Part shown: positions 14,356 to 19,464 of the stretch, one piece after another
Numbering within the stretch: the first letter of the stretch is position 1
Layout of the letters: each line of letters starts with the position of its first letter
NCBI GenBank assembly: GCA_050700355.1
Contig: JBOHHE010000059.1
Span: forward strand, 1-19,464
DNA from: GCA-003244245 sp050700355
Lineage (GTDB): Bacteria; Actinomycetota; Actinomycetes; Mycobacteriales; Pseudonocardiaceae
Reading direction: 5' to 3'
Length of the DNA stretch: 19,464 nucleotides
Notes under the pieces: model-generated
The model's input: only the letters and a program-made list of their open reading frames with translations
What the model was told of the DNA's origin: nothing
Database searches by the model: none
Translations under genes and position numbers: made by a program

Positions 14356-15054
14356 GTGGGTACGGTGGGCTCGTCTCCAGCTCAGCATTCGACGTGGTAT
14401 CGCGCACGCAAACCCTTCCCCGCCATCGCCGTACTGGTGGCGTTAGCAGCCCTGGCAGGGTTGGTGTGGGTGAGCGTGCTGAACCGGCCGGATCCCACTG
14501 CGGGCGGCTGCGCCGCTGCCGCCTCCACCTCGGCCGAATCTTCGGCGGTCTCCCCGTCAGCCGACGTCGGCCAGCGCCTTAGTGCGCACAGCCTGGACGA
14601 GGTGGCACCGGTGCCACCTCAGCAGGTCCTGGTACGTGTGCTCAACGCCAACGGCCAACGTGGCGAAGCAGGCATCGTCACCACCCAGCTCACCGAGCTG
14701 GGTTTCGTCCCCACCGAGCAACCGACCAATGATCCGAGACATCCCGGATTCGATCTGCGTTGTCACGGGGAGATCCGCTTCGGCCCCGCCGGGGAGCCCG
14801 CAGCCCGGACGCTGAGTTTGGTGATGCCCTGCGCTGAACTGGTCCGCCACGTCCGATCCGATGCCGTCGTGGAGCTGGCGCTGGGCACCGAGTTCGCCGG
14901 CCTGCGACCGAACGACGCCGCTCGTGAGGCACTCGCTGGCCTGACCCGGCTCGGGCAACCGATACTGCCCACCCACGGTGGCCAAGCCGCAGGTGTGGTG
15001 GCACCGGCGATAGACCCACTCCTGCTACAGCAGGCCCGGAAGGTGGACTGCTGA
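14356..15054 (+). CDS. cei: Envelope integrity protein Cei-like (LytR_C domain)
   Basis: A 232-aa membrane-anchored envelope protein. One N-terminal transmembrane helix (about 21-43, FPAIAVLVALAALAGLVWVS) places the rest outside the membrane. A Ser/Ala-rich linker (52-75) precedes a LytR_C-type domain: QVLVRVLNANGQRGEAGIVT (90-109), then LTELGFVPTEQP, RCHGEIRFGPAG (135-146), and VVELALGTEFAGL (171-183). External cysteines C136, C159 and C232 could form disulfides. The GTG at 14356 has AGGAAGG seven bases upstream; an in-frame start at 14311 would add 15 residues without support. It is syntenic with Rv2700 (Cei) of M. tuberculosis, needed for envelope integrity. It converges on the suhB-like gene with a 6-bp gap. 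Confidence 0.88.
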   Translation: MGTVGSSPAQHSTWYRARKPFPAIAVLVALAALAGLVWVSVLNRPDPTAGGCAAAASTSAESSAVSPSADVGQRLSAHSLDEVAPVPPQQVLVRVLNANGQRGEAGIVTTQLTELGFVPTEQPTNDPRHPGFDLRCHGEIRFGPAGEPAARTLSLVMPCAELVRHVRSDAVVELALGTEFAGLRPNDAAREALAGLTRLGQPILPTHGGQAAGVVAPAIDPLLLQQARKVDC

Positions 15055-15060
15055 GCGGGA

Positions 15061-15888
15061 TCACACCTCGTCGGCGCCGCACTGCACCAGCAGGTCAGCC
15101 AACGCCTCGACGATCCCCGGAGCCGCTGCCAGCACGAGGTCGGATCCGGGCGGCGGAAGCCGGACCACCGCACCGGCCTCGGCCGCGATCAGCGCACCGG
15201 CGGCCCAGTCCCAGCGGTGCAGACCGTGTTCGGCGAAACCGTCCAGCCAGCCCGAGGCCACCGAGCACAAATCCAGTGCCGCAGACCCCGCGCGGCGCAC
15301 GTCGCGGATCCTCGGCAGCATCTCGGCAACCATCGCCGCCTGCCGGGCCCTGCGTTGCGGCAGATAGGAGAACCCAGTGCCGATGAGCGACAACTCCAGT
15401 TGCCGGGCCTGGCTCACCCGGAGCGCCTTTCCGTTGCAATCCGCGCCGGAGCCGCGAGAAGCGCTCCACAACCGGCCCTCGGCCGGCTGCGCCACCGCTC
15501 CCGCCAGGGACACCCCATTGCGCTGCACCGCCACTGATACCGCGTACCACGGCAGCCCATAAAGGTAATTCACCGTGCCGTCGATGGGGTCGATCACCCA
15601 GCACAGCTCGCCTGGCCGGGAACCCTCGGCGCTCCCGCCCTCCTCCTCGCCCAGCACCGCCTCCCCCGGGCGCCACTGTGCCAGCAGACGCCGGGCGAGA
15701 CGCTCCGCGGCGGTGTCCGCCGCGGTGACCACATCGGTGGCGCTTGTCTTGGTGTCCACGTGCCCTGGCCCGGCGGCCCGCATCCGGGTGACCAGAGCAC
15801 CCACCTGCCAGGCCACCGCCACCGCCGTCGCCCGCAGCTGCTCGACGTCGTCTCCGCAGCCACTGCGCACCTGACCATCCGACCACAC
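15061..15888 (-). CDS. suhB: Inositol monophosphatase family protein (SuhB-like)
   Basis: A 275-aa Mg2+-dependent phosphatase of the IMPase/FIG superfamily (Rv2701c position). Motifs: KTSATDVVTAADTAAE (47-62; D52 and D58), the GEEE metal segment (E81/E82), DPIDGTVNYLYG (100-111; D100 and D103 metal ligands, with DGT), GTGFSYLP (170-177), AGSAALDLCSVASGWLDGF (200-218), and WDWAAGALIAAEAGA (226-240; D227). The GTG at 15888 gives the full frame; a second GTG at 15870 (GQVRSGCGDD) with GGATGG before it is an equally fair start. The likely reaction is inositol-1-phosphate to inositol, feeding phosphatidylinositol and mycothiol precursors, but related enzymes act on fructose-1,6-bisphosphate or other sugar phosphates. 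It is divergent from ppgK. Confidence 0.88.
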   Translation of the reverse strand: MWSDGQVRSGCGDDVEQLRATAVAVAWQVGALVTRMRAAGPGHVDTKTSATDVVTAADTAAERLARRLLAQWRPGEAVLGEEEGGSAEGSRPGELCWVIDPIDGTVNYLYGLPWYAVSVAVQRNGVSLAGAVAQPAEGRLWSASRGSGADCNGKALRVSQARQLELSLIGTGFSYLPQRRARQAAMVAEMLPRIRDVRRAGSAALDLCSVASGWLDGFAEHGLHRWDWAAGALIAAEAGAVVRLPPPGSDLVLAAAPGIVEALADLLVQCGADEV

Positions 15889-15899
15889 CCGTCCAGCCC

Positions 15900-15909
15900 A
15901 ACCCGGGTT
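15900..15909. promoter_or_regulatory. Palindrome in the suhB-ppgK divergent gap
   Basis: AACCCGGGTT is a perfect 10-bp palindrome in the 79-bp gap between the divergent suhB-like and ppgK genes, with partial outward extension (CCC on the left, GGG on the right, one mismatch). TAGGGT (15909-15914) at its right edge fits TAnnnT. It could be an operator acting on both genes. Sequence pattern only. Confidence 0.3.
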
Positions 15910-15967
15910 AGGGTCGCAGCGAAGCAGCGGTAGCGCCGGACGGCGGGTCTACCAGGGAAGGACACGA

Positions 15968-16720
15968 ATGGCCACGACTCCCGGATTCGGGGTGGACGTT
16001 GGGGGGTCCGCTACCAAAGGGGCCACGGTGGACCTGCGGCGCGGATCATTGGACGAGGAGCGAGTACGCATCCACACCCCCCAGCCGGCGACCCCAGAGG
16101 CGGTGGCCAAGGTGGTCGCCACGATCACCAACGAGTTCGGCTGGCATGGCCCGATGGGCGTCACGCTGCCCTGTGTCGTCAAGGAGGGAGTCGCGTTCAC
16201 CGCGGCCAACGTGGACTCGTCGTGGATCGGCACCGATGCAGCCACGCTGTTCTCCAAATACTGTCGAGTACCGGTGACGGTGCTCAACGATGCGGACGCA
16301 GCCGGGCTGGCCGAGATGCGGTTCGGCGCGGGCCGTGACCGGGACGGTGTCGTGGTGCTGCTCACCTTAGGGACCGGCATCGGCAGTGCCCTGTTTCTCG
16401 ACGGCGAGCTGGTGCCCAATACCGAGCTGGGGCATCTTCAGGTGGACGGCGCCGACGCGGAGGACCGCGCTGCCGCCTCGGCCAGGGATTCCGAGGCGCT
16501 GTCCTGGGCCGACTGGGCACCCAGGGTGTCGCGCTACCTCCAGGTTCTGGAAGATCTGTTCTGGCCGGACCTCATCATCCTGGGCGGCGGGGTCAGCAAG
16601 AAAGCCGAGAAATGGTTACCCCTGTTGGAGTGCCGGAGCCCGGTGGTGGCTGCCGCGTTGCGCAACGATGCGGGCATCGTCGGCGCCGCTGTGGCCGCTG
16701 CCGAAGGGCGGGTACGATGA
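15968..16720 (+). CDS. ppgK: Polyphosphate glucokinase
   Basis: Phosphorylates glucose to glucose-6-phosphate using inorganic polyphosphate (and usually ATP) in the cytosol; ROK-family fold. The 250-aa product matches the actinobacterial enzyme: phosphate-1 motif GVDVGGSATKGATVDL (8-23), HTPQPATPEAVAK (36-48), ANVDSSWIGT (80-89), LNDADAAGLAEMRFGAG (106-122; catalytic D108), phosphate-2 motif LLTLGTGIGSALF (131-143), NTELGHLQVDG (151-161), PDLIILGGGVSKKAEKW (200-216) and the C-terminal NDAGIVGAA. The segment GVTLPCVV (64-71) has Cys where mycobacterial PPGK has Gly (YPGVV). The ATG has AGGGAAGG upstream. It precedes sigA by 196 bp, as in mycobacteria (Rv2702). Confidence 0.95.
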   Translation: MATTPGFGVDVGGSATKGATVDLRRGSLDEERVRIHTPQPATPEAVAKVVATITNEFGWHGPMGVTLPCVVKEGVAFTAANVDSSWIGTDAATLFSKYCRVPVTVLNDADAAGLAEMRFGAGRDRDGVVVLLTLGTGIGSALFLDGELVPNTELGHLQVDGADAEDRAAASARDSEALSWADWAPRVSRYLQVLEDLFWPDLIILGGGVSKKAEKWLPLLECRSPVVAAALRNDAGIVGAAVAAAEGRVR

Positions 16721-16760
16721 TCACTGGAGGCGCGGCACCGCCGTGAGCGAACTGCGTCGT

Positions 16761-16766
16761 TACAAT
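16761..16766 (+). promoter_or_regulatory. Candidate -10 element upstream of sigA
   Basis: TACAAT, one base from the TATAAT consensus, stands out in a GC-rich gap. No good -35 hexamer lies 16-18 bp upstream. The expected start site (about 16772-16773) falls on an ATG that opens a short leader frame. A second TAnnnT (TACGAT, 16712-16717) lies at the very end of ppgK. Confidence 0.45.
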
Positions 16767-16771
16767 GGAAC

Positions 16772-16861
16772 ATGGCACCTTCCCCGGGCGCTCTGGATCG
16801 CACCGCGGGAGTCTGGCAGCTAGCCACGCTTCCCGGTCTCGCACCAGCGCGGACCCGCTGA
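16772..16861 (+). CDS. Possible 29-codon leaderless leader ORF before sigA
   Basis: An ATG five bases after the TACAAT hexamer opens a frame of 29 codons (MAPSPGALDRTAGVWQLATL...) ending in TGA at 16859-16861, 55 bases before the sigA GTG. The position would make it the first codon of a leaderless sigA mRNA. It has no Shine-Dalgarno. The peptide matches no family I know and has no run of one amino acid typical of attenuators. A frame from an ATG at 16765 also crosses the gap and runs into sigA out of frame. It may be chance. Confidence 0.25.
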   Translation: MAPSPGALDRTAGVWQLATLPGLAPARTR

Positions 16862-16916
16862 CGGGGGCCCGAATCCTGACCAGCGCCCGAACACCGACCG
16901 TCCCGAAAGGCCGTCC

Positions 16917-18302
16917 GTGGCAGCCGCAGAACCCGCACCTCATCGCGCTACCGCTTCGAAGGCAGGCGCGGCCAAGAAGCCACCCGCACGCGGCGGCGCA
17001 ACCGGAGACGCCGACCTTACTGCGGTCCCCTCCAAAGGTGGCCCAGCCAGCAGAACAGGTGCCGCCGCGCCGAAGGCACGTACGAAGAGCACGAGAAGTC
17101 GCACGGCGGCGAAGACCGCGAAGACCGCAGGCAACGCAGTCAAAACCGCGACGAAACCCGCTGGCGGAACTGCACCCGCCATCGACGGCGATGAGGCGCT
17201 CCCCGAGCTCGAGGGGGGGCCTGCGGCTGAGGACCTCGCCGACGTCGAAGTTGAGGTTGAGGAGATAACCGCGGACGCCGAGGAGGCGGAGGCACAGAGC
17301 GGTCCTGGCGGCGAGGATTTCGTCTGGGACGAGGAGGAGTCCGAGGCGCTGCGCCAAGCTCGCAAGGACGCCGAACTCACCGCCTCAGCCGACTCGGTCC
17401 GGGCCTATCTCAAGCAGATCGGCAAGGTGGCGCTACTCAACGCCGAGGAGGAAGTGGAGCTGGCCAAGCGCATCGAGGCCGGCCTCTACGCCGCGGAGCG
17501 GGTCCGCAAAACCGAGGACACCACCGAGAAGCTCTCCCCCCAGCTGCGCCGCGACCTGCGCTGGATCGTCCGTGACGGTGAGCGCGCCAAGAACCACCTG
17601 CTGGAGGCGAACCTGCGGCTCGTCGTCTCGCTGGCCAAGCGCTACACCGGTCGCGGCATGGCCTTTCTGGACCTGATCCAGGAAGGCAATCTGGGTCTGA
17701 TCCGTGCGGTGGAGAAGTTCGACTACACCAAGGGCTACAAGTTCTCCACCTACGCCACCTGGTGGATCCGCCAGGCCATCACCCGGGCGATGGCGGATCA
17801 GGCGCGCACCATCCGCATTCCGGTGCACATGGTCGAAGTAATCAATAAGCTGGGCCGCATCCAGCGCGAGCTGCTCCAGGACCTGGGCCGCGAGCCCACC
17901 CCGGAGGAGCTGGCCAAAGAAATGGACATCACCCCGGAGAAGGTGCTGGAGATCCAGCAATACGCCCGGGAACCCATTTCCCTGGACCAGACCATCGGCG
18001 ACGAAGGCGACTCCCAGCTCGGTGACTTCATCGAGGACTCCGAAGCGGTAGTAGCCGTGGACGCCGTCTCGTTCACCCTGTTGCAGGATCAGCTGCAATC
18101 CGTATTGGCCACCCTGTCCGAACGCGAAGCCGGCGTGGTACGGCTACGTTTCGGCCTCACCGACGGCCAGCCACGCACTTTGGACGAGATCGGCCAGGTC
18201 TACGGCGTCACCCGAGAGCGCATCCGGCAGATCGAGTCCAAGACAATGTCCAAGCTGCGCCACCCCTCCCGCTCCCAAGTCCTCCGCGACTACCTGGACT
18301 GA
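16917..18302 (+). CDS. sigA: Principal RNA polymerase sigma factor SigA (RpoD/HrdB)
   Basis: The primary sigma factor, 461 aa, directing RNA polymerase to housekeeping promoters. The N-terminal extension is Ala/Lys/Thr-rich (1-85) and then acidic (88-142), shorter than in M. tuberculosis SigA. From FVWDEEESEALRQARKDAEL (135-154) onward it is nearly the mycobacterial sequence: region 1.2 (DSVRAYLKQIGKVALL, 159-174), region 2 (NHLLEANLRLVVSLAKRYTG, 226-245; FLDLIQEGNLGLIRAVEKFD; YKFSTYATWWIRQAITRAMA), region 3 (303-380; PISLDQTIGDEGDSQLGDFI), and region 4 with the -35-binding HTH (TLDEIGQVYGVTRERIRQIE, 421-440). The GTG start has GAAAGG nine bases or so upstream. It ends DYLD. No clear Rho-independent terminator follows. 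Confidence 0.98.
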   Translation: MAAAEPAPHRATASKAGAAKKPPARGGATGDADLTAVPSKGGPASRTGAAAPKARTKSTRSRTAAKTAKTAGNAVKTATKPAGGTAPAIDGDEALPELEGGPAAEDLADVEVEVEEITADAEEAEAQSGPGGEDFVWDEEESEALRQARKDAELTASADSVRAYLKQIGKVALLNAEEEVELAKRIEAGLYAAERVRKTEDTTEKLSPQLRRDLRWIVRDGERAKNHLLEANLRLVVSLAKRYTGRGMAFLDLIQEGNLGLIRAVEKFDYTKGYKFSTYATWWIRQAITRAMADQARTIRIPVHMVEVINKLGRIQRELLQDLGREPTPEELAKEMDITPEKVLEIQQYAREPISLDQTIGDEGDSQLGDFIEDSEAVVAVDAVSFTLLQDQLQSVLATLSEREAGVVRLRFGLTDGQPRTLDEIGQVYGVTRERIRQIESKTMSKLRHPSRSQVLRDYLD

Positions 18303-18528
18303 GAGTCGAGCGCTTTTGACCAGTCCTCGCCGGGACGGGATGCGACGGTACTTCGCGGCCTGATAGGTGTCATTGGTCCGTGCCTTCGAGAAAGCTCTAG
18401 AGGGCTGACAGCCTGAAGCGCCTCAGCCAAGGCATGGAGCTGAGCCAAGGTCGGGGACCGGAGACCGCGCTCGATCCGGTTCAGGGTGTCCTTGTCCATC
18501 CGATCGTGCGCGCTTCCTTAGCGTCCAT
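18290..18528 (-). pseudogene. XRE-family HTH regulator remnant (deleted and frameshifted)
   Basis: An ATG at 18528 opens MDAKEARTIGW, which resembles the N-terminus of actinomycete XRE regulators, but that frame stops 15 codons in. In another frame from 18499 comes MDKDTLNRIERGLRSPTLAQ, then LHALAEALQAVSPLELSRR: the recognition helix, the IERG turn and the last helices of an XRE domain. The roughly 20 residues that normally link RTIG to GMxKDTLNRIERG (helices 1-2) are absent, so the gene appears to carry an internal deletion that also shifted the frame. The C-terminal 69-residue piece runs to a stop inside the sigA 3' end (13-bp overlap). It is not expected to make a working repressor. Alternative: a short functional HTH peptide from the ATG at 18499, which I consider less likely. 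Confidence 0.55.
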
Positions 18529-18579
18529 GCGAGCACCACTTCAATCATCCGGTGAGGGATGCGGTGTTCAGAATTCGTC

Positions 18580-18608
18580 TGGGTGCATACTCGCTGGGTG
18601 CATACTCG
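18580..18608. repeat. Tandem direct repeat of 14 bp (period 15)
   Basis: TGGGTGCATACTCG occurs at 18580-18593 and again at 18595-18608, one base apart. It lies between the XRE remnant (minus strand) and a short plus-strand frame starting at 18614. Each copy holds CATACT, a plausible -10 hexamer; the second ends eight bases before the ATG. The spacing is not a whole number of helical turns (15 bp). It may be paired operators or duplicated promoter elements. Confidence 0.8.
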
Positions 18609-18613
18609 GTGGC

Positions 18614-18790
18614 ATGGTGCACCCGGAATCCCGTGACCCTGCCGCGTTACAGGAGCGATTGCGTGTTGTGCTGCCCGGCCGAATTGAACCGGAACACTGG
18701 GTCGCCGGGACAAGCGAGCAGCAGGTGCCCGGCGCACTGGAGGTTGCCGAAACTCAGCGGCCTCCAGAGGGGTACTCCTCAGCAGGCTGA
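18614..18790 (+). CDS. Hypothetical 58-aa protein, possibly leaderless
   Basis: A short frame beginning MVHPESRDPAALQERLRVVL and ending in TGA at 18788-18790. The composition is protein-like: a predicted amphipathic helix AALQERLRVVLPG near the start, then GRIEPEHW, then a Pro/Glu-rich tail. I recognise no family. The ATG has no ribosome site, but the second TGGGTGCATACTCG repeat puts CATACT (18601-18606) at the right distance for a leaderless transcript starting at the ATG. It is divergent from the XRE remnant, so it may have been the partner or target of that regulator. It could also be a fragment of a larger lost gene. Confidence 0.35.
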   Translation: MVHPESRDPAALQERLRVVLPGRIEPEHWVAGTSEQQVPGALEVAETQRPPEGYSSAG

Positions 18791-18837
18791 TCGGCCACGC
18801 GCACCGACCATCCATCGCCCCGACCGCAACGATCGAG

Positions 18838-18847
18838 TACCTAGGTA
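18838..18847. promoter_or_regulatory. 10-bp palindrome TACCTAGGTA
   Basis: A perfect palindrome of unusually AT-rich character for this window, 10 bases from the stop of the AMP-binding fragment and 48 bases after the stop of the small plus-strand frame. It could be an operator, the scar of an integration or excision event, or chance. No matching second copy was noticed in the window. Confidence 0.25.
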
Positions 18848-18856
18848 TTTGCGGGC

Positions 18857-19192
18857 TCAGCTCAGCCGCAGGATAGCTGCCCAAGGCCCTTCCGGCCTGT
18901 CCAGCAAAACCGGTGGTCCGGCTTCCAGGTCGATCAGCTCGCAAAGCCGCGCGGCCGCGACCACCATCACCCGGGCACCTGTCTCGGCGGCGACAGCGAG
19001 AATTTCACCCGTCGACAGCGTAGGGTTCACCGTAAGAGGCACCGCACCCTGCCGCATCACGCCGAGGAAAATCTCGGCGAAGCCAGGACCGTCCAGTATC
19101 AGGACCAGCACTCGTTCCTCAGGGCGCACGTCGAGCTCAATCAGCGCGGCGACGACTGCAGCGATCCCATCACTTTGCACCCAACCGCTCAT
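18857..19192 (-). pseudogene. Truncated AMP-binding (benzoate-CoA-ligase-like) fragment
   Basis: The 111-codon frame begins MSGWVQSDGIAAVVAALIEL and continues DVRPEERVLVLILDGPGFAE, IFLGVMRQGAVPLTVNPTLS and GARVMVVAAARLCELID. This is the part of the N-terminal subdomain of acyl/aryl-CoA synthetases that precedes the ATP-binding motif; the LDxPxFxxxFLGxxRxGAVPxxVN pattern is closest to benzoate-CoA ligases. Everything after it is gone: no P-loop-like (S/T)SGTTGxPK motif, no A5-A10 motifs, and the usual 500-plus residues are cut to 111 by a stop. The upstream part (substrate-independent first 40-50 residues) is also missing. The ATG at 19192 has GAGGTGGTGA before it, but the product cannot be an active ligase. 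Likely a decayed or recombined gene remnant. Confidence 0.65.
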
Positions 19193-19464
19193 CGGCTCAC
19201 CACCTCGGGGGACGACTGCCGCCTGGCAGGGGCTGACCCGCCCGAGCCGATTCACTATCCGGTCCTCGCCGTCTAAGCTCTCGGTCAGACGCTGTCGCGG
19301 CCGTCCCTGAGAACCTGCCTTCTCGGAGTGCCTTGCGGGAGGCAGCGTGGACGGTGCCACTGGAGAACGACTGAAGCTCCACTGAAGCGGGGCCTCGATC
19401 CGAGGAGGCTGACTACCGGCGAGGAAGACCTGCGGCGGCCACAGCGCGCAGGGTCGAGCCATGG
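19193..19464. other. No recognisable gene at window end
   Basis: The last 272 bases carry open frames but none with a recognisable domain; the minus-strand frame joined to the AMP-binding fragment reads as Arg/Pro/Ser-rich sequence. The only structure I see is the direct repeat ACTGAAGC at 19370-19377 and 19381-19388, 11 bp apart. The region belongs with the decayed patch behind sigA. Confidence 0.5.

Noticed and set aside
13874..14446. 190-codon plus-strand frame across the spacer before cei
   Set aside because: Arg/Pro/Ser-rich product with no motif; it overlaps the clear cei start in another frame and looks like the usual GC-driven open frame.
16765..17268. 167-codon frame starting before sigA and overlapping it
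   Set aside because: Runs out of frame through the Ala/Lys-rich sigA extension, giving an Arg/Pro-rich product; the GTG at 16917 with SigA homology is clear.
18394..18418. Possible sigA terminator (GCTCTAGAGGGC and GGCT-GAC-AGCC)
   Set aside because: Stems are only 4-5 bp and no T-tract follows.
18423..18944. 173-codon minus-strand frame spanning the XRE remnant and the repeats
   Set aside because: No domain apart from a few residues matching the decayed regulator in passing; it crosses the repeat region and appears to be chance.

Overview
The window is a dense, high-GC bacterial chromosome segment with many GTG starts, stop-start overlaps and few gaps. Its gene order closely follows the Mycobacterium tuberculosis stretch from the RNase D gene (Rv2681) to sigA (Rv2703): RNase D, dxs, a TrmA-type methyltransferase, a KimA/APC-type permease, ceoB, ceoC, DUF3159, an OB-fold protein, DUF3710, dut, DUF3093, DUF4193, cei, suhB-like, ppgK and sigA. 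This marks an actinomycete. Features absent from the mycobacterial locus (a NarL-type regulator before RNase D, a two-component pair between RNase D and dxs, an XRE remnant after sigA) suggest a Pseudonocardiaceae-like genome. That family-level assignment is inference.

Layout. 1-1961 (+): an orphan LuxR/NarL response regulator and RNase D, 8 bp apart. 1927-3742 (-): an OmpR-type regulator and its sensor kinase; the kinase 3' end overlaps the RNase D 3' end by 35 bp. 3832-9160 (-): a KimA-like K+ permease, a TrmA/RlmD-type methyltransferase joined to it by a GTGA stop-start overlap, then dxs. 9253-10696 (+): ceoB and ceoC, two RCK/TrkA proteins divergent from the permease; with it they look like a K+ uptake and gating module. 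10647-12911 (-): dut, DUF3710, an OB-fold protein and DUF3159. 12961-15054: DUF3093 (+), DUF4193 (-), a 545-bp gene-poor gap, and cei (+). 15061-18302: an inositol-monophosphatase-family gene (-), then ppgK and the principal sigma factor gene (+).

18303-19464 differs from the rest. It holds an XRE regulator remnant with an apparent internal deletion and frameshift, a tandem 15-bp repeat beside a possible leaderless 58-codon ORF, and a stub of an AMP-binding (benzoate-CoA-ligase-like) gene. It looks like a decayed accessory patch behind the conserved block.

Most genes are core housekeeping: RNA processing and modification, isoprenoid precursor synthesis, K+ homeostasis, dUTP removal, envelope integrity, polyphosphate-dependent glucose phosphorylation and basal transcription. 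I saw no CRISPR array, prophage, complete insertion sequence, tRNA or rRNA. The most interesting items are the KimA-like permease with two RCK subunits, the possible leaderless leader ORF before sigA, the pentapeptide-coding tandem repeat in the methyltransferase gene, and the decayed regulator with its repeats.
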